NCBI RefSeq assembly: GCF_947498515.1 | Contig: NZ_CANMKO010000011.1 | Span: 82,967 to 146,966 of the forward strand | Direction: 5' to 3' | DNA from: an uncultured Pelagimonas sp. | GTDB taxonomy: Bacteria > Pseudomonadota > Alphaproteobacteria > Rhodobacterales > Rhodobacteraceae | Length of the DNA: 64,000 bases | In this document: piece after piece, positions 29,958 to 39,052 of the stretch | Layout: every line of letters starts with the position of its first letter | Numbering within the stretch: position 1 is the stretch's first letter | Notes under the pieces: model-generated | Databases searched by the model: none | The model's input: the letters and a program-made list of their open reading frames with translations, nothing else | What the model was told of the DNA's origin: nothing | Program-made: the position numbers and the translations under genes

Positions 29958-31226
29958 ATGAGGAAATCATTTTATCTAGGTGCGGCTGCGGCTGCGCTGA
30001 TCGCAGGCTCGGCCGGGGCCGAACAATTGACCATCGCAGGCCCATGGATTGGCGCGGATGAAGAGCAGGTTCAAAAAGTGCTCGACGTGTTCCGTGAGCA
30101 GTCTGGCATCGATGTCAGCTATGTCGGTTCCGACAGCTTTGAGCAGCAGATCATCATCGACGCAGAAGCCGGCTCTGCCCCCAATATCGCCGTGTTCCCA
30201 CAGCCCGGTCTGGCGGCGGATATGGCATCGCGCGGGTTCCTGTCACCACTGGCGGATGGTACCGGCGATTGGATCAAGGAAAACTATGCGGCGGGTCAGT
30301 CTTGGGTTGATCTTGGCACCTATGCCGACAAAGCGGGTAACGACAACCTCTATGGGTTCTTCTACAAGGTTGATCTGAAATCTCTGGTTTGGTTCGTGCC
30401 AGAGAATTTTGAGGATGCGGGCTATGACGTGCCGACATCCATGGAAGACCTGAAAGCGTTGAGCGATCAGATCGTTGCCGATGGTGGCACGCCATGGTGC
30501 ATTGGTCTGGGATCAGGCGGCGCAACCGGCTGGCCAGCAACCGATTGGGTCGAAGACTTGTTGCTTCGCACCCAGACGCCAGATGTCTATGATGGCTGGG
30601 TCAAGAATGAGATCCCATTCACCGATGAGCGCATCGTAGCGGCGATTGACGAATTTGGGGCCTTTGCCCGCAAAGACGAATATGTCGCCGGTGGTGCCGG
30701 GGCCGTGGCCTCGACCGATTTCCGCGATAGCCCCAAAGGCATGTTCGCCTCACCACCACAGTGCTACATGCACCGTCAGGCGTCGTTCATTCCGGCCTTC
30801 TTCCCCGAAGGAACCGTTGTTGGCGAAGACGCTGATTTCTTCTACTTCCCATCCTATGCAAGCAAAGAGTTGGGCAACCCGGTTCTTGGTGCGGGCACCC
30901 TTTGGGCGATCACCAACGACAGCCCAGAAGCGCATAAGTTTGTGGAATTCCTCCAGTCCACCGAAGCGCATGAAACATGGATGGCCCAAAAAGGCTTCCT
31001 CACTCCGCACAAGGGTGTGAACCCGGATGCATTTAGCGATCCGACGCTGAAAAAGATGAACGAAATCCTGTTGGGGGCCACCACCTTCCGCTTTGACGGC
31101 TCTGACCTGATGCCCGGCGGTGTTGGCGCAGGATCGTTCTGGACCGGAATGGTTGACTATGCCGGTGGTAAACCCGCCGCAGACGTCGCCGGTGAAATCC
31201 AGTCCAGCTGGGACGCTTTGAAGTAA
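29958..31226 (+). CDS. aglE: Alpha-glucoside ABC transporter, substrate-binding protein
   Basis: A 422-residue periplasmic binding protein of the carbohydrate-uptake (CUT1) type. The signal peptide is MRKSFYLGAAAAALIAGSAG with cleavage before AEQLTIAG. The mature protein has the SBP_bac_1 pattern (QSGIDVSYVGSDSFEQQI...) and a conserved GWPATDWVEDLLL. GGGAGG lies 8 bp before the ATG at 29958; the longer frame to 29847 runs into the operator. It is the first gene of the aglEFGAK operon, and a hairpin terminator separates it from aglF, which would favour excess binding protein. Confidence 0.94.
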   Translation: MRKSFYLGAAAAALIAGSAGAEQLTIAGPWIGADEEQVQKVLDVFREQSGIDVSYVGSDSFEQQIIIDAEAGSAPNIAVFPQPGLAADMASRGFLSPLADGTGDWIKENYAAGQSWVDLGTYADKAGNDNLYGFFYKVDLKSLVWFVPENFEDAGYDVPTSMEDLKALSDQIVADGGTPWCIGLGSGGATGWPATDWVEDLLLRTQTPDVYDGWVKNEIPFTDERIVAAIDEFGAFARKDEYVAGGAGAVASTDFRDSPKGMFASPPQCYMHRQASFIPAFFPEGTVVGEDADFFYFPSYASKELGNPVLGAGTLWAITNDSPEAHKFVEFLQSTEAHETWMAQKGFLTPHKGVNPDAFSDPTLKKMNEILLGATTFRFDGSDLMPGGVGAGSFWTGMVDYAGGKPAADVAGEIQSSWDALK

Positions 31227-31242
31227 GCGCACCACTCACGGG

Positions 31243-31277
31243 GGCCCCGGCGCAAGTTGTGTTGCCGGGGCCTTTTT
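31243..31277 (+). terminator. Attenuator-like terminator between aglE and aglF
   Basis: A 9-bp stem GGCCCCGGC/GCCGGGGCC with a 12-base loop is followed by TTTTT. It lies 17 bp past aglE. Because aglF follows 110 bp further on, it probably acts as a partial terminator that sets a binding-protein excess. Confidence 0.8.
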
Positions 31278-31387
31278 CGTACACTCAGTGTACTTCGCCC
31301 GTCTTGATCCCGGTCTTTGCTGACAAGGGGCAAGGCCTCTGCCCGTGACTTCGGCGCACGGGAATCCTGTCAAAAAGGGAGGGCATC

Positions 31388-32389
31388 ATGCATCCAGCAC
31401 TGTTGGGCATTTTCACAATTGCCATCGGGGTAGGGGGCTGCGTCACCTATTACTTCAGCTCAAATTGGATTTTGGACAACCTTTTGTATCCGGCCAAAGG
31501 GCCGAATGCCGGGCGCAATATCAACCGCGCCAATATGATCCGGCCTTGGTTGTTCCTGTTTCCGGCCCTTGTGGCACTGGGCCTTTATCTGGCCTATCCG
31601 GTGTTTGAAACTTTGCGCCTGTCGCTGACCGATCGCGATCAGGATGGGGCCTTTGTTGGTCTGGCGAACTACAAACAGATGTTCAGCGAGCCAAAGTTCT
31701 GGGAAGCGATGCGCAACAATATGCTGTGGCTGATTGTTGTTCCCGCGATGTCGACCATGTTCGGCCTTTTGGTGGCCCAGCTGACCGACCGGATCAAATG
31801 GGGCAATCTGGCCAAATCCTTGATCTTTATGCCAATGGCGATTTCCTTTGTCGGTGCGGCGGTGATTTGGAAGCTTGTCTATGATGCGCGTCCTGAAGGC
31901 ACCGAACAGATCGGGGTTCTGAACGCCATCTATGTCTGGTTTAGCGGTGGAGCCCCGCAACAATGGCTTACCCTACCGATTTGGAACAACTTTTTCCTGA
32001 TGGTGGTTTTGATTTGGATTCAGACCGGTTTTGCTATGGTGATACTGTCCGCCGCGCTTCGTGGCATTCCCGAAGAAACCATCGAAGCGGCGATTGTCGA
32101 TGGGGCCAACCCGATCCAGATTTTCTTTAAGATCAAAGTGCCGCAAATCAAGGCGACGATCATGGTGGTTTGGACAACGATCACTTTGGTTGTGCTCAAG
32201 GTCTTTGACATCGTGTTTGCGATGACCAATGGCCAATGGGAAACTCAGGTTTTGGCCAACTACATGTATGACAAACTGTTCCGGTCGTTTGACTGGGGTG
32301 TTGGCTCAGCTTCGGCGATGATCATCATGTTGCTGGTCACGCCGATCCTTGTCTGGAACGTGCACAACGCCCGCAAGGAGATGCGCTGA
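31388..32389 (+). CDS. aglF: Alpha-glucoside ABC transporter permease
   Basis: A 333-residue inner-membrane permease of the MalF type with about seven hydrophobic helices. The cytoplasmic EAA loop is IEAAIVDGANPIQIFFKIKVP, which docks onto the ATPase. AAAGGGAGGGC precedes the ATG. Its stop codon overlaps the aglG ATG by one base. It works with AglG, AglE and AglK to import alpha-glucosides. Confidence 0.93.
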   Translation: MHPALLGIFTIAIGVGGCVTYYFSSNWILDNLLYPAKGPNAGRNINRANMIRPWLFLFPALVALGLYLAYPVFETLRLSLTDRDQDGAFVGLANYKQMFSEPKFWEAMRNNMLWLIVVPAMSTMFGLLVAQLTDRIKWGNLAKSLIFMPMAISFVGAAVIWKLVYDARPEGTEQIGVLNAIYVWFSGGAPQQWLTLPIWNNFFLMVVLIWIQTGFAMVILSAALRGIPEETIEAAIVDGANPIQIFFKIKVPQIKATIMVVWTTITLVVLKVFDIVFAMTNGQWETQVLANYMYDKLFRSFDWGVGSASAMIIMLLVTPILVWNVHNARKEMR

Positions 32390-33534
32390 TGGATAACATT
32401 GCTGGCACAAAAAGTTCGCTCACCTGGGCGGTCCACATCTCGGTTGCGGTTCTGGTTGCGCTTTGGCTTTTCCCGACGGTTGGGCTCTTTGTGTCCTCGT
32501 TTCGAACGGCGGATCAAATCTCGACCTCGGGTTGGTGGAAATCTTTGTTCCCGTCCGAACAAAACCTCACCATTCGGACCGCCGGACCCGATGCTCAGGG
32601 TCCTGATGGGCCGCTTTTCGTCATCGAGGGCAACCTGTTTGACGGCAAAGATGCCGAGATCAGCGTTTGGGGAATTTCGTCGCGCGCCATTGCCGATTTT
32701 GTGCCCGGCGACACCGCCGAGTTGAAAAAGGGCGGGCGCGTCACCGTGCAGGCCAATGGCGATTATCGCATGGAAAACGAAGAGGAATTTACCGGGTCGC
32801 GGGGCATTCGTATCTTTGTCACCGCCGAACAACCGCCCGAGTTTACCACTGAAAACTACCACAACATGTTGCTTGATCCCAAGAATGTGGACGGTATGGC
32901 CAAGGCGTTTTTCAACACGCTGACCGTGACCATTCCGGCAACGATCATCCCCATCGTGGTGGCGGCCTTTGCGGCCTATGCCTTGGCTTGGATGGATTTT
33001 CCGGGACGGGCGCTTTTGATTGCTTGTATCGTGGCGCTCTTGGTTGTGCCGTTGCAATTGGCGCTTATCCCCCTGCTGAAATTCCACCTTGGGATTGGGA
33101 TTGGCAAAGGGTATTTGGGAACGTGGTTTGCCCATACCGGCTTTGGATTGCCCTTGGCGATCTACCTATTGCGCAACTACATGGTCGGCCTGCCGCGGGA
33201 CATCATTGAAAACGCGCGAGTAGATGGGGCGACGGAGTTCCAGATCTTTACCAAGATCATTCTGCCGCTCAGCTTTCCGGCGCTCGCGTCTTTTGCGATC
33301 TTCCAATTCCTGTGGACATGGAACGATCTTTTGGTGGCCAAAGTCTTCCTGATCGATAGTTCAGGCCAGACCACGGTGATGACCGCGCAGATTGTCGAGC
33401 TTTTGGGCACGCGCGGCGGCAATTGGGAAATCCTTGCCACGGCGGCCTTTGTTTCAATCGCAGTGCCCTTGGGCGTCTTCTTTGCAATGCAGAAATACCT
33501 CGTGCGCGGCCTCTTGGCCGGGTCGGTGAAATAG
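32389..33534 (+). CDS. aglG: Alpha-glucoside ABC transporter permease
   Basis: A 381-residue permease of the MalG type. Its first helix (ISVAVLVALWLFPTVGLF) is followed by an unusually long periplasmic region of about 130 residues before the next helix (ATIIPIVVAAFAAYALAW); such an insert is typical of AglG. The EAA loop reads IENARVDGATEFQIFTKIILP. The ATG overlaps the aglF stop, consistent with translational coupling. Confidence 0.93.
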   Translation: MDNIAGTKSSLTWAVHISVAVLVALWLFPTVGLFVSSFRTADQISTSGWWKSLFPSEQNLTIRTAGPDAQGPDGPLFVIEGNLFDGKDAEISVWGISSRAIADFVPGDTAELKKGGRVTVQANGDYRMENEEEFTGSRGIRIFVTAEQPPEFTTENYHNMLLDPKNVDGMAKAFFNTLTVTIPATIIPIVVAAFAAYALAWMDFPGRALLIACIVALLVVPLQLALIPLLKFHLGIGIGKGYLGTWFAHTGFGLPLAIYLLRNYMVGLPRDIIENARVDGATEFQIFTKIILPLSFPALASFAIFQFLWTWNDLLVAKVFLIDSSGQTTVMTAQIVELLGTRGGNWEILATAAFVSIAVPLGVFFAMQKYLVRGLLAGSVK

Positions 33535-33541
33535 GATGGTT

Positions 33542-35197
33542 ATGAATACGCAAACTCACATCACAGCGTCCCCTTTGGTTGCGGACAAGGATTGGTGGCG
33601 CGGCGCAGTGATCTATCAGATCTATCCGCGCAGCTATCAGGACAGCACCGGTGATGGCATCGGCGACCTAAAGGGCATCACCCGGCGCTTGCCGCACATT
33701 GCCTCGCTCGGCGTTGATGCGATCTGGATATCGCCATTTTTCAAATCGCCGATGAAGGATTTCGGCTATGACGTGTCGGATTATTGCGACGTTGATCCGA
33801 TGTTTGGCACCTTGGCGGATTTTGACGCGCTGATTGCGCGGGCGCATGATTTGGGCCTCAGGGTGATGATTGATCAGGTGCTTTCACATAGCTCTGATCA
33901 GCACCCTTGGTTCAAGGAAAGCCGGGCCAGCCGCGACAACGCCAAGGCCGATTGGTATGTTTGGGCCGATCCCGAACCCGATGGCACGCCGCCCAACAAT
34001 TGGTTGTCGATCTTTGGCGGATCGGCGTGGCAATGGGATGCGCGGCGCGAGCAATACTACCTGCATAACTTCCTAACGTCTCAGCCGGATTTGAACTTTC
34101 ACTGTGCCGAGGTTCAAGACGCGCTGTTGCAAACCGTGCGCTTTTGGTTGGATCGCGGGGTGGACGGGTTCCGCCTTGATACAATCAATTTCTATATCCA
34201 TGACAAGCTGTTACGCTCGAACCCGCCTTTGCCGCCCGAAGAACGCGATGACAGCATTGCGCCGCGCGTGAACCCCTATAACCACCAGATGCATCTCTAT
34301 TCTAAGAACCAGCCGGAAAACATCGCGTTTCTGGAACGGTTCCGCGCGTTGTTGGATGAATACCCGGCGGCGGCGGCCGTGGGGGAGGTTGGCGATGCGC
34401 AGCGTGGTCTTGAGATCATGGGCGAATACACGGCGGGCGATAACCGCGTGCATATGTGTTACTCGTTTGAGTTCCTCTCGGGGGATACGCCGACGGCGGC
34501 GCGGGTTGTTGATGTATTGACCAAGGTCGATGAGGCCGCGCCGGACGGTTGGGCCTGTTGGGCGTTTTCCAACCATGATGTGGTGCGCCATGCCTCGCGG
34601 TGGGCCTTGGGTCACGATGCGCAAAAGGCCTTTGCGACGCTGTTGATGTGTCTGCGCGGCTCGACCTGTTTGTATCAGGGGGAAGAGTTGGGATTGGAAG
34701 AGGCCGAGGTGGCTTTTGACGATCTGCAAGACCCGTATGGTATTGAGTTCTGGCCAGAATTTAAGGGGCGCGATGGTTGTCGCACTCCGATGGTTTGGGA
34801 AAAGTCCAATTCTTTTGGCGGCTTTTCGGAGGGCAAACCTTGGTTGCCGGTCGCGCCAGAGCATCTGACGCAATCGGTGGCCGAGCAGGAAGAAAACCCT
34901 GACGCCTTGTTGCATCATTACCGCCGCGCCGTGGCCCTGCGCCATGCGCATCGCGCCTTGTCCAAGGGTGATTTGAGCGATCTGACGGCCAATGGCACCG
35001 TGGTGTCATTTACCCGGCATGATGAAGGCGAAGAGATTTTCTGTGCCTTTAACCTGAGCGATGATGCCGCGCAGATCGATCGACCAGCGGGCCAGTGGCA
35101 ACAGCTTGGTGGAGAGCTTAGCGCCGACGTGCCAGAGCAGGGCAAGATCACATTGAAACCATGGCAAGTGGCGTTGGCACGCCGCGTGCAGACGTAA
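33542..35197 (+). CDS. aglA: Cytoplasmic alpha-glucosidase (GH13)
   Basis: A 551-residue GH13 alpha-glucosidase (oligo-1,6-glucosidase/AglA type). Conserved regions are DQVLSHSS, GFRLDTINF with nucleophile Asp213, VGEVGD with acid/base Glu282 and FSNHD (344-346). There is no signal peptide, so imported sucrose, maltose or trehalose would be cleaved inside the cell. AGGATGG lies 5 bp before the chosen ATG; another in-frame ATG lies 6 bp upstream but overlaps the ribosome-binding site. Confidence 0.95.
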   Translation: MNTQTHITASPLVADKDWWRGAVIYQIYPRSYQDSTGDGIGDLKGITRRLPHIASLGVDAIWISPFFKSPMKDFGYDVSDYCDVDPMFGTLADFDALIARAHDLGLRVMIDQVLSHSSDQHPWFKESRASRDNAKADWYVWADPEPDGTPPNNWLSIFGGSAWQWDARREQYYLHNFLTSQPDLNFHCAEVQDALLQTVRFWLDRGVDGFRLDTINFYIHDKLLRSNPPLPPEERDDSIAPRVNPYNHQMHLYSKNQPENIAFLERFRALLDEYPAAAAVGEVGDAQRGLEIMGEYTAGDNRVHMCYSFEFLSGDTPTAARVVDVLTKVDEAAPDGWACWAFSNHDVVRHASRWALGHDAQKAFATLLMCLRGSTCLYQGEELGLEEAEVAFDDLQDPYGIEFWPEFKGRDGCRTPMVWEKSNSFGGFSEGKPWLPVAPEHLTQSVAEQEENPDALLHHYRRAVALRHAHRALSKGDLSDLTANGTVVSFTRHDEGEEIFCAFNLSDDAAQIDRPAGQWQQLGGELSADVPEQGKITLKPWQVALARRVQT

Positions 35198-35209
35198 AGG
35201 GAGAGGGCG

Positions 35210-36298
35210 ATGACCGATTTGAAACTGACAGGCGTGGGCAAGACCTATGCCGGCGCGGTTGAAGTGCTCAAGGATATCAACCTCGATATCAAACAGGGCG
35301 AATTGATCGTCTTTGTTGGCCCGTCGGGCTGTGGGAAATCGACGCTTTTGCGGATGATTGCCGGGCTTGAAAAGATCACCGCGGGGGAGCTGGTGATTGA
35401 TGGGCAACTGGTCAACGACGTCCCACCTGCGCAACGTGGCATTGCCATGGTGTTTCAGTCATACGCGCTTTATCCGCATATGACCGTGCGCGAAAACATG
35501 AGCTTTGCGCTGAAACTGGCCGGGAAATCCAAGAGCGAGATCGACGAGGCCGTAAACAGCGCTGCGCATATGTTGCAGCTTGATGAGTACCTAGATCGCC
35601 TGCCCAAGGCACTATCGGGCGGGCAGCGCCAGCGGGTGGCGATTGGCCGCTCGATTGTGCGCGATCCAAAAGTGTATCTGTTCGATGAACCGCTCTCAAA
35701 TCTGGATGCGGCGCTGCGGGTGGCGACGCGGATCGAGATTGCCCAGCTCAAAGAGCAAATGCCGGATCGCACCATGATTTATGTGACCCATGATCAGGTC
35801 GAAGCCATGACCCTTGCCAGCCGCATCGTGGTTTTGGCGAACAAGGGGATTGCGCAGGTTGGCACGCCGCTTGAGCTATACGAACGACCCAATTCCGAGT
35901 TTGTGGCCCAGTTCATCGGCTCGCCTGCTATGAACCTGATGCCCGGCGAGGTGATCGGCACCGGCGCGCAAACACGTGTGCGGTTGGACGGGGGCGGCGA
36001 AACCCTTTCGGATTATCCGACAACGGATGGCGATATGGGGCTCAAGGTGAATGTTGGTGTACGCCCGGAGGATTTTGTCATCGCGGCGGGCGATATGGTC
36101 TTTACCGGCACGGTCAAGATCACCGAAGCCTTGGGTGAGGTGACCTTGCTTTACTTTGAACCGGTGAATGGCGCGGAACCCGTTATTGCCAAATTACCGG
36201 GTATCCACAAAGAGATGCGCGGCAAAGAAGTGGCTCTTACCACCACGGCGGATAAAGTGCATTTGTTCGCGAATGGCACGTCACTGCTCTATCGCTAG
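35210..36298 (+). CDS. aglK: Alpha-glucoside ABC transporter ATPase
   Basis: A 362-residue MalK-like ATPase. Walker A is GPSGCGKST (37-45), the signature is LSGGQ (135-139), and Walker B ends with DEPLSNLD (159-166). The H-loop VTHDQVEAMTL follows. The C-terminal part has TOBE-like beta segments (VGVRPEDFVIAAGD). GGGAGAGGG precedes the ATG 12 bp after aglA. It is the last gene of the operon and is followed by a shared terminator. Confidence 0.95.
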   Translation: MTDLKLTGVGKTYAGAVEVLKDINLDIKQGELIVFVGPSGCGKSTLLRMIAGLEKITAGELVIDGQLVNDVPPAQRGIAMVFQSYALYPHMTVRENMSFALKLAGKSKSEIDEAVNSAAHMLQLDEYLDRLPKALSGGQRQRVAIGRSIVRDPKVYLFDEPLSNLDAALRVATRIEIAQLKEQMPDRTMIYVTHDQVEAMTLASRIVVLANKGIAQVGTPLELYERPNSEFVAQFIGSPAMNLMPGEVIGTGAQTRVRLDGGGETLSDYPTTDGDMGLKVNVGVRPEDFVIAAGDMVFTGTVKITEALGEVTLLYFEPVNGAEPVIAKLPGIHKEMRGKEVALTTTADKVHLFANGTSLLYR

Positions 36299-36323
36299 GT
36301 CATGACACGGTATGTGAAAACCA

Positions 36324-36351
36324 AAAGGGCGGGCCGCCAAGCCCGCCCTTT
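36324..36351. terminator. Bidirectional terminator between aglK and the VWA gene
   Basis: A perfect 11-bp stem AAAGGGCGGGC/GCCCGCCCTTT with a 6-base loop lies between two convergent genes. A/T flanks are present on both sides, weakest for the rightward direction. Confidence 0.85.
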
Positions 36352-36354
36352 GCT

Positions 36355-38826
36355 CTACGGCAAAACCGTAATGGGCACCCGGTGGATCACCGCGCGTTCC
36401 TGAGCCAATTGATAGCGCAACTCGTATTCCCCCGGCTGGTCCGGCATGCGGAGTTTGACCGGGCTTCCGGGTTCAACCCCGTTGCTGTGAAGGCCCCAGA
36501 CATCGCCACCGATCTCTTTGATCGAAATGAAATCGCCGTCGTTGGCGGGACCCTCCCAGGTGATCATCACCTCTTGCCCGGCTTTGGCGTCAGTTGGTGC
36601 TGTGATGCTCACCTCTGTGTCGGTGATGGTGATCGGCACCCGGTGGATCACCGCGCGTTCCTGTGCCAATTGATAGCGAAGTTCATAAGCGCCGGGTTTG
36701 TGCGGCATGCGCAGTTTCATGGATGACCCGACATGGGTGCCTTCGGAATTGATCCCCCAGCCATCGCCACCGGCTTCTTTGACCGAGAGAAAATCCCCCT
36801 CGTTGTCCGGCCCGGTCCATTTGAATTCAATCACCTCACCAATTTCGGCGCTCGCGGGGGCGTCGATTGTCACCGCGACATCGACGATGGTGATCGGCTG
36901 GCGCAGGATGACCTCCCGCTCTTCGGCCAGTTGATAGCGAATTTCATAGTCACCGGGTTCATGCGGCATCCGCAGCTTGAGGGGCGACCCAATATGGGTG
37001 CCTTCGGAGTTGATCCCCCAGCCGTCACCTCCGGTCTCTTTGACCGAGATGAAATCGCCATCGTTGTTGGGACCGGTCCAGATGATCTCAATCACCTCAC
37101 CAATCTCGGCCTGCTGAGGGAACTCCAACGCCACTTTCGCGGCAACCACGTCTATCGGCTGGCGGTGAATGATTTTGCGTTCTTCGGCAAGCTGATAGCG
37201 GATTTCATATTGGCCGGGTTCGCCGGGCATCCGCAATTTCAGAGGGTTGCCGTCATCAACATTGGCAGAGTTGATCCCCCAAACGTTGCCGCCGGTTTCA
37301 TGAACGGAAATGAAATCGCCCTTGTTGCCCGGCCCTTGCCACGTCACCTCGATAACCGAGCCGATTTCGGCCTGTTCGGGATGGACGAGCGCGATTTGTG
37401 CCTCTGTAACCTCGATGGGCTGGCGATAGATCACCGCGCGATCTTCGGCCAATTGGTAGCGCAGTTCGTATTGCCCCGGCTCCCCCGGCATCCGCAATTG
37501 CAGCGGGCTTCCCTCTTTGACATTGGCATCGTTGATTGGCCATTGATTGCCGCCCAATTCGTGGACCGAAAGAAAGTCACCTTTGTTGGCGGGACCGGTC
37601 CAAGTGACCGGGATCGACGCACCAATTTCGGCTTTGGCGGCGGCGTCAATTGTTACTTCCGAAGGCAGAATCTCAATCGGGGTGCGGGCGATCACCTCGC
37701 GGTTCCGCTTGACCTGATACCGCAATTCATACAGGCCGGGTTCGGCAGGCATCCGAAGTTTGAGCGGGTTTCCGTGTTTAACATTGCTGTCATTGATTGG
37801 CCATTGATTACCGCCAACCTCATGAATAGAAACGAAATCACCTTTTTCACCGGGGCCACCCCAGCTTACCTCGATGGTCTGTCCCTGAAACGCGGTTTCC
37901 GGGCCGGTGACGGTTGCCTCTGGCACGATGACGGGCAGGATCAGAGTAACAGTTTGGGCCTTTTCGAGGACCTCAAAGTCACCACTGACCTCTTGTTCAT
38001 CGGCGTCGCGTATGGCGGTCGCGGTGTAGTTTCCAGCCGCAAGCTCAAGCGCAAAAATGCCGGTTCCATCGGCGCTAAACCCATCGGGGCCGGAGATGGA
38101 CCAGCTCACACCGTTAGACATATCGCCACCATCCTCGCCATCCTGCGCGACAAAGCGCGTCTCAACAGGAGCGGGTTCAGGGTCTGGCTCTGGGGCAGGG
38201 GCCTCGGCGATGGTGGTCAGGGCATCCGAAAGCTGATCCGCATCATCCGCCGTCACAAACTGCCCGCCTGTTTCATCGGCCAAACACTGCAATTGCCCAA
38301 GCGCAGTTGCGTCGTCGGAGACGTCAAACCCCACCACATGCACGGTCAAATCGACGCCGGTTTCTTCGAGCGTTCGGGCCACTTCACACGGATCGGCAAC
38401 ACAGGTTTCGCGCCCATCGGACACCAAAATCACCGTGGCGCGTTCCTCGGTATAGCGCAGTTCCTCGGCGGCGGCGCGCACGGCGTCACTTAGCGGCGTT
38501 TTGCCCTTGGGTTTGATGCCGTTGACCGCCTGCGCAATGGCTCCGCGCGTGTCCGGTCCGGGGCGGACCACCGTTTCGATATCGGCGCAATTGCCTTTTT
38601 CACGGTGGCCATACACGGTTAGGCCAAGGTCGGAATCTTTGGGCAACGCCCCAAGCAAATCACCGACAACCTCTTGGGCGATGGTGATTTTTGCCTTGCC
38701 GTCGATCTGGCCCCACATCGACCCGGACCCATCCAATACCAGAATGCTAGATGGGCGATCTTGGGCGGCAAGGGGGAGCGCGGCCAGTGACAGCCCAGAC
38801 ACCAAAAGTGAGCGCAAAAGCGACAT
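36355..38826 (-). CDS. Secreted VWA-domain protein with six 87-residue repeats
   Basis: An 823-residue secreted protein. A signal peptide (MSLLRSLLVSGLSLAALPLAA) precedes a von Willebrand factor A domain, residues about 25-215, with the MIDAS motif DGSGSMWG and later a TPLSDAV threonine and VILVSDGRETC aspartate. An acidic Pro-rich linker (APAPEPDPEPAPVET) and a beta-rich segment follow. Residues 304-823 are six tandem repeats, five of exactly 87 residues and a last of 85. Each has the same core: (V/I)xW-x-GP-x-(N/E)-(K/D/E)-GDF-(I/V/L)-S, then GG(N/D), RMP and YE(L/I)RYQ. The layout suggests an adhesion or envelope-associated protein. The repeats are not a family I can name. Confidence 0.88.
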   Translation of the reverse strand: MSLLRSLLVSGLSLAALPLAAQDRPSSILVLDGSGSMWGQIDGKAKITIAQEVVGDLLGALPKDSDLGLTVYGHREKGNCADIETVVRPGPDTRGAIAQAVNGIKPKGKTPLSDAVRAAAEELRYTEERATVILVSDGRETCVADPCEVARTLEETGVDLTVHVVGFDVSDDATALGQLQCLADETGGQFVTADDADQLSDALTTIAEAPAPEPDPEPAPVETRFVAQDGEDGGDMSNGVSWSISGPDGFSADGTGIFALELAAGNYTATAIRDADEQEVSGDFEVLEKAQTVTLILPVIVPEATVTGPETAFQGQTIEVSWGGPGEKGDFVSIHEVGGNQWPINDSNVKHGNPLKLRMPAEPGLYELRYQVKRNREVIARTPIEILPSEVTIDAAAKAEIGASIPVTWTGPANKGDFLSVHELGGNQWPINDANVKEGSPLQLRMPGEPGQYELRYQLAEDRAVIYRQPIEVTEAQIALVHPEQAEIGSVIEVTWQGPGNKGDFISVHETGGNVWGINSANVDDGNPLKLRMPGEPGQYEIRYQLAEERKIIHRQPIDVVAAKVALEFPQQAEIGEVIEIIWTGPNNDGDFISVKETGGDGWGINSEGTHIGSPLKLRMPHEPGDYEIRYQLAEEREVILRQPITIVDVAVTIDAPASAEIGEVIEFKWTGPDNEGDFLSVKEAGGDGWGINSEGTHVGSSMKLRMPHKPGAYELRYQLAQERAVIHRVPITITDTEVSITAPTDAKAGQEVMITWEGPANDGDFISIKEIGGDVWGLHSNGVEPGSPVKLRMPDQPGEYELRYQLAQERAVIHRVPITVLP
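36358..37917 (-). repeat. Six tandem 261-bp coding repeats
   Basis: Within the VWA gene, the 87-residue period is a 261-bp DNA period; the six units occupy 37917 down to 36358. Units 4 and 5 and units 5 and 6 are the most similar at the protein level (shared DGWGINSEGTH and AVIHRVPITI), suggesting recent local duplication. The last unit lacks the final two residues. Confidence 0.9.
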
Positions 38827-38945
38827 GAAAAATCTCCGATTAAATCAATTTCCGGGATAAAAGCGGGTGACGAAACGGAACTCAAGGCAGGTTTTCCGCA
38901 CCTCTCAGGCCAGTTCCTGCCGGAAATTGTCAGGGGATGCACCGT

Positions 38946-38960
38946 GTTCCCCTTTCGTAC
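38946..38960. promoter_or_regulatory. Possible SOS box upstream of uvrA
   Basis: GTTC-N7-GTAC lies about 93 bp upstream of the uvrA ATG. Alphaproteobacterial LexA boxes are GTTC-N7-GTTC, and GTTC-N7-GATC in Rhodobacter, so one or two positions differ. A TAAAAT (38962-38967) follows immediately. Confidence 0.35.
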
Positions 38961-39052
38961 TAAAATTTCGATTGGCGAAGCTTGGGCTTTCGCCTATCTG
39001 TTAGCGAGGCTTGGCGCGAGGCGCGTGTCAGGGCGCGTAATTGGGGGACGAC

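Noticed and set aside
36733..38493. A 586-codon open frame on the plus strand opposite the VWA gene
   Set aside because: It is the antisense shadow of the 261-bp repeats, whose length is a multiple of three, so stops are excluded in the same frame of every unit. The minus-strand frame has a signal peptide, VWA motifs and a terminator.
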